This document shows positions 1 through 7,841 of a DNA stretch of 64,000 bases, in pieces. Under the pieces are notes generated by a model that saw nothing but the letters and a program-made list of their open reading frames with translations, ran no database searches and was not told the DNA's origin. The stretch comes from CALMEC01 sp964628685. GTDB lineage: Bacteria; Actinomycetota; Thermoleophilia; Miltoncostaeales; Miltoncostaeaceae. Where the stretch lies: contig CAZVNM010000006.1 of the NCBI GenBank assembly GCA_964628685.1, positions 62,001 to 126,000 on the forward strand. The letters run 5' to 3'. A program made the position numbers and the translations under genes. Each line of letters begins with the position of its first letter. Positions within the stretch are counted from its first letter, which is position 1.

Positions 1-1944
1 GACTGGAACGCACAGCCGCAGGAGCAGGCTCCCGCCGCCGGCGACTGGAACGCACAGCCGGAGGCGCAGGAGTGGGCCGCGCCCGCGCAGGAGTGGGCAC
101 AGCCGGCCGAGCAGGAGTGGGCCGCCCCCCAGCAGGAGTGGGCACAGCCCGCCGAGCAGGAGTGGGCCGCACCGGCGGAGCAGACCTTCGACCCCGCCGC
201 CGGTTGGGCCGAGCAGCCGCAGGAGGCCGCCCAGGGCTGGGAGGCGCAGGACGCGGCCGCATGGCAGGAGCAGACCGAAAGCTCCTGGAACCAGCAGGAC
301 GCCAACTGGACCGCCGAGGGACAGGACGCCGCGTCCTGGAGCACCGAGCCGGCCTGGCAGCCGCAGGACGAGTCCGCCGCATCCCCGCAGTCGTGGGAGC
401 AGCCGGATGCCGCCGCGGCACCCGCGGACGCGGCGATGGACGAGACGCAGACCTTCGGCGCCGTCGACCAGGAGTGGTCCTCCGAGTCGTGGGAGTCGCC
501 GGCACCCGAGGCCGCACCCACTGCCGACGCGTCCCAGGACTGGGCCGAGCCCGCATGGGACGCGCCCGCGGAGGAGCCGACCGGCGAGTTCGCGGTGGCG
601 GCGTCCGCCGACGACCAGCCCTGGGAGGCTCCGGCGCCGGACACCGAGGAGTGGAGCACCCCCGCCCCGGATGCTGGCTGGGAGACCCCCGCGCAGGAAT
701 CCGCCGACGCCCCGGACTGGAGCGTCGCACCCGCCGCCGAGGCGGTCGACGCCCCCGGCGAGGCACCCGACTGGACCGCCGACACCGCATCGGCGCAGAC
801 AGATGACGAGGTCGCCGACGCGACCGCGTGGGACGTCGCCGCCGACCAGGACGTCGAAGCGCCGGCCGAGTCCGACGAACCCGCCTGGGAGACGCCGGAG
901 GCCGACGAGGCGCCCTGGAGCCCCGCGGACGAGCCGGAGGCCGAGCCGGTGGGATGGGAGCCGATCGACGAACCGGCGGATGCGTCGCCGTTCGAGGACG
1001 TCGCCGCGCCGGCCGCCGAGTTCACCATGCCCGCCGCCGAGTTCGCTCCGCTCACCGACGTGAACGGTGTCGACGACACGTGGACCCTCCCCGACCTCGC
1101 CGAGGAGACACCGGCCGCCGCCCCCGCGGAGCCGACCCCGGTGGCGGAGGCCCCTGTCCCGGTCGCACCGCAGCAGGCGCAGGCCGCCCCCGGGATGCCG
1201 TCACCTGTCGTCATCGACCTGGCGCACCTGGTGGACGGTGGCAGCCGCGTGGAGCTCCACATCGAGCAGGACGCCGATGGCCGCGGCCTTCGTCTGAGCT
1301 TCGGCACCGCCGCCGACGCGCCCGTGCCGTCGACGCCCCCGTCGACCGATGACGAGCCCGTCCAGGCCGATGAGCCCGTCGAGGCCGTGGCCGACGCGGT
1401 TGCGAGCGACGATGTGATGGACGAGGCGCCCGTGGAGGAGCTGGAGGAGGCTCCGGAGCCGACGCCCGAGACGTTCGGCGACTTCGAGGGCTTCGACGTC
1501 GCGCAGCCGACGATGGTGGAGGACGAGCCCGCCGATGAGCCCGCGCCGATGGCCGAGCACGTCGAGGAGCCCGTGTCCGAGCCGGTGGTCCGTCCCACGA
1601 CGGACGTGCCCTTCCTCATGGGTGAGCGGCGGTCCGCGGACCCGACGGCGCCGACCATGACCGACTGGTCGACCGCATCCATCGATCCCGTTCCGACCAT
1701 CGACCCCGTTCCGAGCGTCGATTCGGTGCCGCCGGTCACTCCCGTGACGGGGGTCGAGCCGGTGCCGCCGGTCGAGCCGATCGTCGACGTGACGCCGGTC
1801 GCCGAGGAGCCTCTGGAGGGCAGCGCTGTGCCGGCCAACGGCACGACCGGTGAGCCGCAGGAGCCCGCACGGATCCTGGCCGACATCCGGGCCCGACTGG
1901 CCGCCCTCGACGCGCGCCGCAGCTCGGGAGCCGACGACATCTGA
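1..1944 (+). CDS. Acidic Trp/Pro/Ala-rich repeat protein, 5' end outside window
   Basis: Frame 1 is open from the first base to a TGA at 1942-1944, so at least 647 codons belong to this gene and its start lies upstream of the window. The first 120 residues are a degenerate repeat built on QEWAAPAEQ and QEWAQPAEQ, followed by a long Glu/Asp/Ala/Pro-rich stretch with a Trp about every 7-13 residues. Near residues 400-435 the text changes to a more ordered-looking segment (VVIDLAHLVDGGSRVELHIEQ), then a VP-rich spacer, and it ends in a short charged helix (ILADIRARLAALDARR). No signal peptide or membrane span is visible in the part present. The composition suggests a largely disordered, strongly acidic scaffold or linker protein. 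I do not recognise a family. A strong hairpin follows 30 bases after the stop. Confidence 0.8.
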   Translation, partial: DWNAQPQEQAPAAGDWNAQPEAQEWAAPAQEWAQPAEQEWAAPQQEWAQPAEQEWAAPAEQTFDPAAGWAEQPQEAAQGWEAQDAAAWQEQTESSWNQQDANWTAEGQDAASWSTEPAWQPQDESAASPQSWEQPDAAAAPADAAMDETQTFGAVDQEWSSESWESPAPEAAPTADASQDWAEPAWDAPAEEPTGEFAVAASADDQPWEAPAPDTEEWSTPAPDAGWETPAQESADAPDWSVAPAAEAVDAPGEAPDWTADTASAQTDDEVADATAWDVAADQDVEAPAESDEPAWETPEADEAPWSPADEPEAEPVGWEPIDEPADASPFEDVAAPAAEFTMPAAEFAPLTDVNGVDDTWTLPDLAEETPAAAPAEPTPVAEAPVPVAPQQAQAAPGMPSPVVIDLAHLVDGGSRVELHIEQDADGRGLRLSFGTAADAPVPSTPPSTDDEPVQADEPVEAVADAVASDDVMDEAPVEELEEAPEPTPETFGDFEGFDVAQPTMVEDEPADEPAPMAEHVEEPVSEPVVRPTTDVPFLMGERRSADPTAPTMTDWSTASIDPVPTIDPVPSVDSVPPVTPVTGVEPVPPVEPIVDVTPVAEEPLEGSAVPANGTTGEPQEPARILADIRARLAALDARRSSGADDI

Positions 1945-1973
1945 TCCGCGCGTCGCACTGTTCGTCGAGGTTC

Positions 1974-2014
1974 TCAGGGGCCGGTGAGATCGTCTGATTC
2001 TCACCGGCCCCTGA
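1974..2014 (+). terminator. Strong hairpin terminator after the acidic repeat protein
   Basis: A perfect 16-bp inverted repeat (TCAGGGGCCGGTGAGA and its complement) encloses a 9-base loop. It lies 30 bases after the stop and no T-run follows. GC-rich hairpins without U-tracts are common as terminators in high-GC actinobacteria. Confidence 0.8.
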
Positions 2015-2050
2015 TGCGTTCCGCGGCCGTGTCGGTCAGACGCGGTGCGG

Positions 2051-2067
2051 GTCGATTCATCTGACAG
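2051..2067. repeat. 17-bp element, inverted copy of the repeats downstream of aroE
   Basis: GTCGATTCATCTGACAG at this place is the exact reverse complement of 3020-3036 and 3245-3261. The first two copies flank aroE as inverted repeats. The remaining sequence between 1945 and 2169 shows no gene; the promoter of aroE should lie here but I cannot place it firmly. Confidence 0.75.
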
Positions 2068-2169
2068 CGGCGGAGGATCGAAGATCGCGGATCGCGTCAC
2101 CCCGGCGACGAGCCGGCGGGTCACTGAGTCCCACGTCAACCCCATCGGTGGGGTCAGTAGTCTCGAGCG

Positions 2170-2991
2170 GTGCGCATCGACTCCACCACCACGCTCGCCG
2201 GCATCATCGGCTGGCCCGTCGGGCACTCCCTCTCCCCCCGCATGCACAACGCGGCCTTTGCGGCGTTGGGCCTCGACTGGGCCTATCTGGCGTTCCCCGT
2301 GCCGCCGGAGGCGGTCGGGGATGCGGTCCGCGGGCTCGCCGCCGTGGGCGCCGGCGGCGTCAACGTGACGATTCCCCACAAGCGGGCGGTCCTCGACCTC
2401 TGCAGCGCGACGTCCGATGCGGTGCCGGATATCGGCGCAGCCAACACGCTGGTTCCCGACGGTGCGGGTGGCTTCCGGGCCGAGAACACCGATGCCGAGG
2501 GCTTCCTGCGCGCCATCGACGAGACCGCGCCCCTCGATCTGACCGGCCGGGACGTCCTCCTGCTGGGTGCCGGTGGCGCGGCGCGTGCCGTTGCGTGGGC
2601 GGTCCGGTCGCGTGGAGGTCGGGTGGTCGTGGCCAACCGCACGCCGGAGAAGGCCGAGGCGCTGGGCGACGAGGCGATCCCGTTCACGCCCGCCGCCGTG
2701 CGCACCGCCCTCGATCGCTGCCCGCTGGTCGTGAACTCGACGAGCCTCGGCATGGGAAGCGACGAGGTGCCGCCGGAGCTGCCGCTGGACGGTCTTGGAG
2801 CGGACCACGTGGTGAACGACATCGTCTACCGGCCGGGGGGAACGCCGTGGCTGCACGCGGCGGCCGAACGCGGCGCGCGGACGGTGGACGGCCTGGGGAT
2901 GCTGCTGCACCAGGGTGCGGTGGCGTTCGAACGGTGGACCGGCCGGAACGCCCCGGTGGACGTGATGCGCAGGGCCCTGACCGACGGCTGA
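2170..2991 (+). CDS. aroE: Shikimate dehydrogenase (NADP+)
   Basis: It reduces 3-dehydroshikimate to shikimate in aromatic amino acid biosynthesis, in the cytoplasm. The 273-residue product has normal family length. The substrate site shows SLSP at residues 20-23 and NVTIPHK with the catalytic Lys71; the partner Asp is in ENTDAEGF (Asp108). The Rossmann loop GAGGAARAV follows near residue 135, and the end has the usual QGAVAFERWTG helix. The GTG start matches the family N-terminus (GIIGWPVGHSLSPRMHN). In many actinobacteria aroE follows mltG in the alaS-ruvX-mltG operon. Here it lies next to mltG but on the opposite strand, with repeats on both sides. Its last 165 bases are part of a 225-bp tandem duplication. 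Confidence 0.96.
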   Translation: MRIDSTTTLAGIIGWPVGHSLSPRMHNAAFAALGLDWAYLAFPVPPEAVGDAVRGLAAVGAGGVNVTIPHKRAVLDLCSATSDAVPDIGAANTLVPDGAGGFRAENTDAEGFLRAIDETAPLDLTGRDVLLLGAGGAARAVAWAVRSRGGRVVVANRTPEKAEALGDEAIPFTPAAVRTALDRCPLVVNSTSLGMGSDEVPPELPLDGLGADHVVNDIVYRPGGTPWLHAAAERGARTVDGLGMLLHQGAVAFERWTGRNAPVDVMRRALTDG

Positions 2992-3275
2992 GGGGACCGG
3001 CGGGGCGCCGGAGGGCGCACTGTCAGATGAATCGACCGGCACCAGGTCTGATACCGGCCGGAGGGAACCCCGTGGCTGCACGCCGCGGCCGAACGCGGCG
3101 CACGGACGGTGGACGGCCTCGGAATGCTGCTACACCAGGGTGCGGTGGCGTTCGAACGGTGGACCGGCCGGAACGCCCCGGTGGACGTGATGCGCAGGGC
3201 CCTGACCGACGGCTGAGGGGACCGGCGGGGCGCCGGAGGGCGCACTGTCAGATGAATCGACCGGCACCAGGTCTG
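2827..3275. repeat. 225-bp tandem duplication including the aroE 3' end
   Basis: Bases 2827-3050 and 3052-3275 are nearly identical direct copies with a period of 225 bp. The first copy contains the last 55 codons of aroE, its stop and about 59 bases beyond; the second is a non-coding copy with a few substitutions. Each copy ends with the 17-bp element followed by CGGCACCAGGTCTGA. The spacer between aroE and mltG (2992-3753) contains this and the next repeat, and no gene. Confidence 0.9.
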
Positions 3276-3314
3276 ACACAGACGATCCGCATCACCAGAA
3301 GCCGTGAGGCGACC

Positions 3315-3753
3315 CACGTGCCTGCCGTCGTTGGCTTGGGTAACCCGTCGTGGACAGAGGTCGCGCCAGAGTCGTGCCACAGAACGCAACCCTCACAGGT
3401 CCGGCGCGGAACCGAAGGTTCCCGCCGCACCCAGGAACCGGGGAGGATCGCGCCCGCATCGAGGCAGCGTGAGCGTCAACCGAAAGATCCGAGCCGGGGG
3501 CGTCGAGCCACAAAGGCGGTTGCGGGGGCGCCGAAGGGCGCCGCCGCGTTCGCCGCCCAGGCGAACTCACGTGCCTGCCGTCAACGACTGCCGGTAAACG
3601 GACCATCGACAGAGGTCGAGCCAGAGTCGTGCCACAGAACGCCACCGTCACAGGTCCGGCGCTGAACCGAAGGTTCACCGCCGCACCCTGGAACCGGGGA
3701 GGATCGCCGTACCGTCCCTGGCTGCGAAACCGTCAACGAAAGATCCGAGCCGG
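3315..3753. repeat. Pair of diverged ~185-bp direct repeats
   Basis: Copy A spans about 3315-3497 and copy B 3568-3753. Both begin CACGTGCCTGCCGTC, share CAGAGTCGTGCCACAGAACG and CACAGGTCCGGCGC in the middle and end CGAAAGATCCGAGCCGG. They differ by substitutions and small indels, so the duplication is older than the aroE-end duplication. Copy B stops exactly at the mltG stop codon. I see no open reading frame that both copies preserve. Confidence 0.8.
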
Positions 3754-4611
3754 TCACCCTGCGATGCGGTTGAACTCCTCCAGGGTGCGCACGAACGTGT
3801 GCCGTCCGCTCCCGTCGCCCTTCGCCACGTAGTACAGGTAGTCGTGCTGCGCAGGGTTCGCGGCCGCCCGCAGGCTCGCCTCCCCCGGGCTGCAGATCGG
3901 CCCGGGCGGCAGACCGGGGAAACGCCGCGTGTTGTAGGGCGAGTCGGAGCGCAGGTCCGGGCCGGTGAGCTCGCCCCAGTCGCCCATCGCGTACTGGACA
4001 GTCGCATCGATGTCCAGGCGCATCCCCAGCCGCATCCGGTTGTACATCACGCCGGCGACGATCCGCCGCTCCGCCGGCACCCGGACCTCGCGCTCGATCA
4101 TCGACGCGAGGATCACCACATCGTGGCGGTCGAGGTTCTTGGAACGCGCGTACTTCAGGTCGATGCCGGACATCACGCGGTTGAACGCCTCGAGCTGGCG
4201 GCCGATCAGATACGGCACCGTCGTCTCGGTGCCGATCGAGTAGGTGGCCGGGAAGAGGTAGCCCTCGAGCGACGTCGGCTTGTCGCGCCCCGAGATCGTG
4301 GCCCCACGCGCGGACGGGGCCGTGAAGTTGAGGTACTGCTGGGACGAGAGCTTGGTGTCCTTTCCGAGGATCTCCGCCATCTCCTCGCGACGCACGCCCT
4401 CCGGGAACACCAGCTTGGCGAGCGGCGGCTCCGCCGGGGGTGGCGGGGGCGGGTCATCGCGGCCCCAGTCGGTGAGGAACCCGGAGAGCGCCACACCGGC
4501 CACGAGCAGGACGATGCCAGCGACCAGCAGGCGACGCCGGCCGTGCTTGCGCGACACCTCACGCCGCCGGGCGTCGACGCGGTTCCAGTCGTCGTCGCGG
4601 CGGCGGCTCAT
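3754..4611 (-). CDS. mltG: Endolytic murein transglycosylase MltG (YceG family)
   Basis: MltG cuts nascent peptidoglycan glycan strands at the outer face of the membrane. The 285-residue product has a basic cytoplasmic start, one membrane span (about 29-46), a proline-rich linker (54-63) and the YceG domain. Family motifs are LEGYLFPATY (115-124), ASMIERE with probable catalytic Glu173, LDIDATVQYA and GLPPGPICSPGEASLRAA. The ATG overlaps the ruvX stop as ATGA, so the two genes are translationally coupled. The LysM-like N-terminal part seen in some relatives is short here. The end abuts a repeat rather than aroE. Confidence 0.95.
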   Translation of the reverse strand: MSRRRDDDWNRVDARRREVSRKHGRRRLLVAGIVLLVAGVALSGFLTDWGRDDPPPPPPAEPPLAKLVFPEGVRREEMAEILGKDTKLSSQQYLNFTAPSARGATISGRDKPTSLEGYLFPATYSIGTETTVPYLIGRQLEAFNRVMSGIDLKYARSKNLDRHDVVILASMIEREVRVPAERRIVAGVMYNRMRLGMRLDIDATVQYAMGDWGELTGPDLRSDSPYNTRRFPGLPPGPICSPGEASLRAAANPAQHDYLYYVAKGDGSGRHTFVRTLEEFNRIAG

Positions 4612-5000
4612 CTGCGGGCCAGGAACGATTCGAGAAGGACACAGGCGGCGAGGCTGTCGAGGCTCGCGCGGCTGCCGGACTCGGCGGCGCGACGACCCGC
4701 CTCCACCGTGGTGAGCCGCTCGTCGATCAATCGGACGGGAACGCCGCTGCGCGTGCCGAGCTCCTGGGCGAAGCGACGCGCCTCCTCCGCCTGAGCGCCG
4801 GCGGCGCCCGACATGAGCCGCGGCTCACCCACGACGATCAGCTCCGGCGTCTCGGCGGCGAGGATCTCGTCGAGCCGACGCCTCCCCCCATTGCTCGCGA
4901 TGCGCGTGATGGGTGCGAGCGGACGAACGACCGTGCCCGTGGGATCGCTGACGGCCACGCCGGTCCGAGCCTTCCCGTGGTCGAGGGCCAGGACCTTCAG
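4608..5000 (-). CDS. ruvX: RuvX/YqgF RNase H-fold nuclease, apparent CTG start
   Basis: RuvX (Holliday-junction resolvase-like, also linked to 16S rRNA 5' maturation) has an RNase H fold. The first strand VLALDHGKARTG, with the catalytic Asp, lies upstream of the first usual start codon (GTG at 4958), which would remove it. The only plausible in-frame start that restores it is CTG at 5000-4998, which overlaps the alaS stop as CTGA, the same arrangement as the ATGA and GTGA overlaps elsewhere in this operon. That gives 130 residues, normal for the family. Other motifs are ELIVVGEPRLM, RLIDERLTT with the conserved Glu, and a final SLDSLAACVLLESFL with the last acidic ligand. Identity is firm; the CTG start is inference. 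Confidence 0.88.
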   Translation of the reverse strand: MKVLALDHGKARTGVAVSDPTGTVVRPLAPITRIASNGGRRRLDEILAAETPELIVVGEPRLMSGAAGAQAEEARRFAQELGTRSGVPVRLIDERLTTVEAGRRAAESGSRASLDSLAACVLLESFLARR

Positions 5001-7549
5001 CCGACGCGCTCCGTGACGTGCGCCCGGGCCGCCTCGAGCGCATTGGGAAGACCGGACGGATCCTTGCCACCCGCCCGTGCCATCGTGGGTCGGCCTCCCC
5101 CGCTGCCGCCCACCGACGGGGCGATGGCCCTGATGATGTCGCCGGCGGCGATACCGGCGTCGACCGCGTCCTGATCGACGTTGGCCACGAGCAGCGCCTT
5201 GCCGTCGGCGGCCGCGCCGAGCACGACCACCGCGCCGCGTCCCAGTCGCGCCTTGAGCGTGTCGCTGGCCGTGAGGAGCGCGTCCATCTCGTCGACGTCC
5301 ACCTGCTGCGCCACGAGCGTGACCGGCCCGACGGCGCCGGCCGTTGCGGCCACGGCGTCCAGGTCGAGCGACGAGCTGCGGGCCCGCTTGAGGTCGGCCT
5401 CGAGCGAGCGGATGCGTGCCTCGCGTTCGGCCAGACGCTCCTCGAGCTCACGCTCGCGGTCCTGATACCACGCGACGACGCCGTCCCCGGTGAGCGCCTC
5501 GATGCGCCTGGTACCCGATCCGATGCCGCCCTCGTGGACGATCTTGAAGGCGCCGATCTCACCCGTGCGCGCCACGTGCGTGCCGCCGCAGAGCTCCTTG
5601 GAGTACTCGCCGGCGCTCACCACGCGCACGCGCTCACCGTACTTCTCGCCGAAGAGCCCGATGGCGCCGGCGGCGTCGGCCTCGGCGCGTGGCATGACCT
5701 CCCACCCCACCGGCGCGTCCTCGCGCACACGGTCGTTGACCATGTCCTCGATGCGGGCGCGCTGCTCGTCGCTCATCCGCTCGCGCAGCGTGAAGTCGAA
5801 GCGCAGCTTGTCGGGCCCCACGTAGGAGCCGGCCTGATGCGTCGTGGTGCCGAAGACGTCGCGCAGGGCCCAGTGCAGGATGTGCGTGGCCGTGTGGTTG
5901 CCCTGCGTCGCGCGCCGCTCTCCCGCGGCCACCTGCGCACGCACGGCGTCGCCCTCGTTCATCGTCCCATCGACGCGCACGCGCAGCACCTGGTCGTCGC
6001 CGATGCGGTAGACCTCGACGACCTCACCGACGCCGCCCTGGGCGGTGAGGGTGCCGTGGTCCGAGACCTGACCGCCGCCCTGCGCGTAGAACGGCGATTC
6101 GGCCAGCTTCACCGCCAGCTCGCCGTCCCCCAGGTCGAGCACCGCGGTGATCGTCGTATCGACGGAAAGCGTCTCGTACCCGACGAACGCGGTGGGTTCG
6201 CCGCCGCCCACGAGCGACGCCGCACGGTCGGCGGCGGTGTCGAGCTCACGCGTCTGCGCCGCCCGGGCGCGGTCACGCTGCTCGTCCATCAGCGCGGCGA
6301 AGCGGTCGGTGTCGACCGTCCGTCCGGCGGCCTCCGCCGCGTCGATGGTGAGGTCCAGCGGGAAGCCGAATGTGTCGTGCAGACGGAATGCGTCCTCGCC
6401 GCTCACCATGTCGGACGAGCCCGCGATGACCTCGTCGAGCATGCGCTGGCCCTGGGTGAGGGTGCGCGAGAACTGATCGGCCTCGGTGCCCACCACGTCG
6501 GCGATCGTCGTGGCGTGCTCGGTGAGCTCCGGATAGGCGTCGCCCCAGAGGTCGACCACCTGGCGCGAGAGCTCGGCCATGTCCGCAGGCGCCAGACCGA
6601 TCGCGGAGGCCTCGGCCATGGCGCGACGCAGCACGCGTCGCAGGATGTAGTCGCGGCCCTCGTTGCCGGGGCGCACACCGTCGGCGATGAGGAACGTCAT
6701 GCCGCGACCGTGGTCGGCCAGCACGCGAAGCGCCCGGTCGTCCCGCGCGTTGGCGCCGTAGCGGCGGCCACTTCGTCCCTGGGCCCATTCGATGAGCGGC
6801 CAGAAGGCGTCGGTCTCGAACACCGACGACTTGTCCTGCAGGATCGCGGCGATGCGCTCGAGTCCCGCGCCGGTGTCGACGTTCTGCGCGGGCAGGTCGT
6901 TGAGCGATCCGTCCGCCCCGCGGTCGTACTGCATGAAGACGAGGTTCCAGTACTCCAGGAACCGGTCGGTGCCGGTCACCGGGCCGCCGTCGGGGCCGAA
7001 CGCCGGCCCGCGGTCGATGTAGAGCTCGGTGTTGGGACCGCAGGGTCCTGTGGGCCCCAGCTTCCAGAAGTTGTCGGGGTCCCCCAGCGCCTGGATGCGC
7101 TCGCGCGGGATGCCGTGGTCGACCCAGTACTGCACCGCCTCGTCATCGGCGGGCACGCCCGGCATGCCCTCGAACACGGTGATCCAGATCTGCTCGGGGT
7201 CGAAACCGAAGACCTCGGTCGACACCTCCCAGCCGAAGCGGATGGCCTCCTTCTTGAAGTAGTCCCCGAACGAGAAGTTGCCGAGCATCTCGAAGAAGGT
7301 CAGGTGGCGGGCGGTGCGCCCCACCTGGTCGATGTCCGGGGTGCGGAAGCACTTCTGGCAGCTGGTCGCCCGCGGGGCGGGCGGCGTGGCGGTGCCGAGG
7401 AAGTACTGCTTGAGCGGCTGCATGCCCGCGATCGTGAGCAGCACGGTCGCGTCGTCCTCGTACGGGATGAGCGACGAGGACGGAACGGACAGGTGGCCGT
7501 TTCGCTCGAAGTACTCGCGGTAGCGGCGGCGGATCTCGTGGGTCGTCAT
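4997..7549 (-). CDS. alaS: Alanyl-tRNA synthetase
   Basis: AlaS charges tRNA-Ala and edits mischarged Ser/Gly. The 850-residue product has the class II catalytic core (RYREYFERNGHLSVPSSSL; CQKCFRTPDIDQVG; FEMLGNFSFGDYFKKEA; EYWNLVFMQYDR), the editing domain with zinc ligands in NHTATHILH and KELCGGTHVARTG, and the C-terminal DHHA1 domain rich in glycine (PSVGGSGGGRPTMARAGG). I chose ATG at 7549 (MTTHEIRRR), which fits the family N-terminus. An in-frame GTG 12 bases upstream at 7561 is possible. It sits between a small membrane protein gene (61-base gap) and ruvX (overlap). Confidence 0.97.
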   Translation of the reverse strand: MTTHEIRRRYREYFERNGHLSVPSSSLIPYEDDATVLLTIAGMQPLKQYFLGTATPPAPRATSCQKCFRTPDIDQVGRTARHLTFFEMLGNFSFGDYFKKEAIRFGWEVSTEVFGFDPEQIWITVFEGMPGVPADDEAVQYWVDHGIPRERIQALGDPDNFWKLGPTGPCGPNTELYIDRGPAFGPDGGPVTGTDRFLEYWNLVFMQYDRGADGSLNDLPAQNVDTGAGLERIAAILQDKSSVFETDAFWPLIEWAQGRSGRRYGANARDDRALRVLADHGRGMTFLIADGVRPGNEGRDYILRRVLRRAMAEASAIGLAPADMAELSRQVVDLWGDAYPELTEHATTIADVVGTEADQFSRTLTQGQRMLDEVIAGSSDMVSGEDAFRLHDTFGFPLDLTIDAAEAAGRTVDTDRFAALMDEQRDRARAAQTRELDTAADRAASLVGGGEPTAFVGYETLSVDTTITAVLDLGDGELAVKLAESPFYAQGGGQVSDHGTLTAQGGVGEVVEVYRIGDDQVLRVRVDGTMNEGDAVRAQVAAGERRATQGNHTATHILHWALRDVFGTTTHQAGSYVGPDKLRFDFTLRERMSDEQRARIEDMVNDRVREDAPVGWEVMPRAEADAAGAIGLFGEKYGERVRVVSAGEYSKELCGGTHVARTGEIGAFKIVHEGGIGSGTRRIEALTGDGVVAWYQDRERELEERLAEREARIRSLEADLKRARSSSLDLDAVAATAGAVGPVTLVAQQVDVDEMDALLTASDTLKARLGRGAVVVLGAAADGKALLVANVDQDAVDAGIAAGDIIRAIAPSVGGSGGGRPTMARAGGKDPSGLPNALEAARAHVTERVG

Positions 7550-7622
7550 ACGATGGTCCACATTACTGCAAGTTCACCGGACGGCCGCCCGAAGAACCCG
7601 CTCGCAGCGGGAGCGCCCGGCC

Positions 7623-7841
7623 TCAGGCGCGGTCGATCGGACCCACCCGCATGCGCTCCTCGAACGCCTGCTCCTCGCGGTCGGCGGCGCGGCGCCCGGC
7701 GGCGAACGCGTCGTCCAGGTCGTCCCACAGTGCCGAGAGCTCCTGCGGCAGACGTTTGGGCCACTCGCGCGGGTCACGCGCGCCGCGTGACCACAGCCAA
7801 CCCGCCGTCAGGGCGATGATCCCCAGAAGGACCTTCTTCAT
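7623..7841 (-). CDS. Small membrane-anchored protein, 72 residues
   Basis: The product starts MKKVLLGIIALTAGWLW, a single membrane segment or signal anchor, and continues as a charged, mostly helical tail (LPQELSALWDDLDDAFAAGRRAA). A strong GGGGGAG ribosome binding site lies before the ATG at 7841, which overlaps the stop of the DUF948 gene as ATGA. Small proteins of this kind often follow DUF948 genes upstream of alaS in actinobacteria. Function is unknown. Confidence 0.85.
   Translation of the reverse strand: MKKVLLGIIALTAGWLWSRGARDPREWPKRLPQELSALWDDLDDAFAAGRRAADREEQAFEERMRVGPIDRA

Noticed and set aside
1201..3081. Long minus-strand open frame (626 codons) opposite the acidic protein and aroE
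   Set aside because: It crosses two real genes and a terminator, is Arg/Gly/His-rich as expected for antisense of GC-rich codons, and has no motif.
2148..3665. 505-codon plus-strand frame through aroE and the downstream repeats
   Set aside because: It overlaps aroE in a different frame; open only because the duplication length is a multiple of three.
5018..7819. 933-codon plus-strand open frame opposite alaS
   Set aside because: It is the antisense shadow of alaS; composition is His/Arg/Gly/Val-rich and no ribosome site or family motif is visible.
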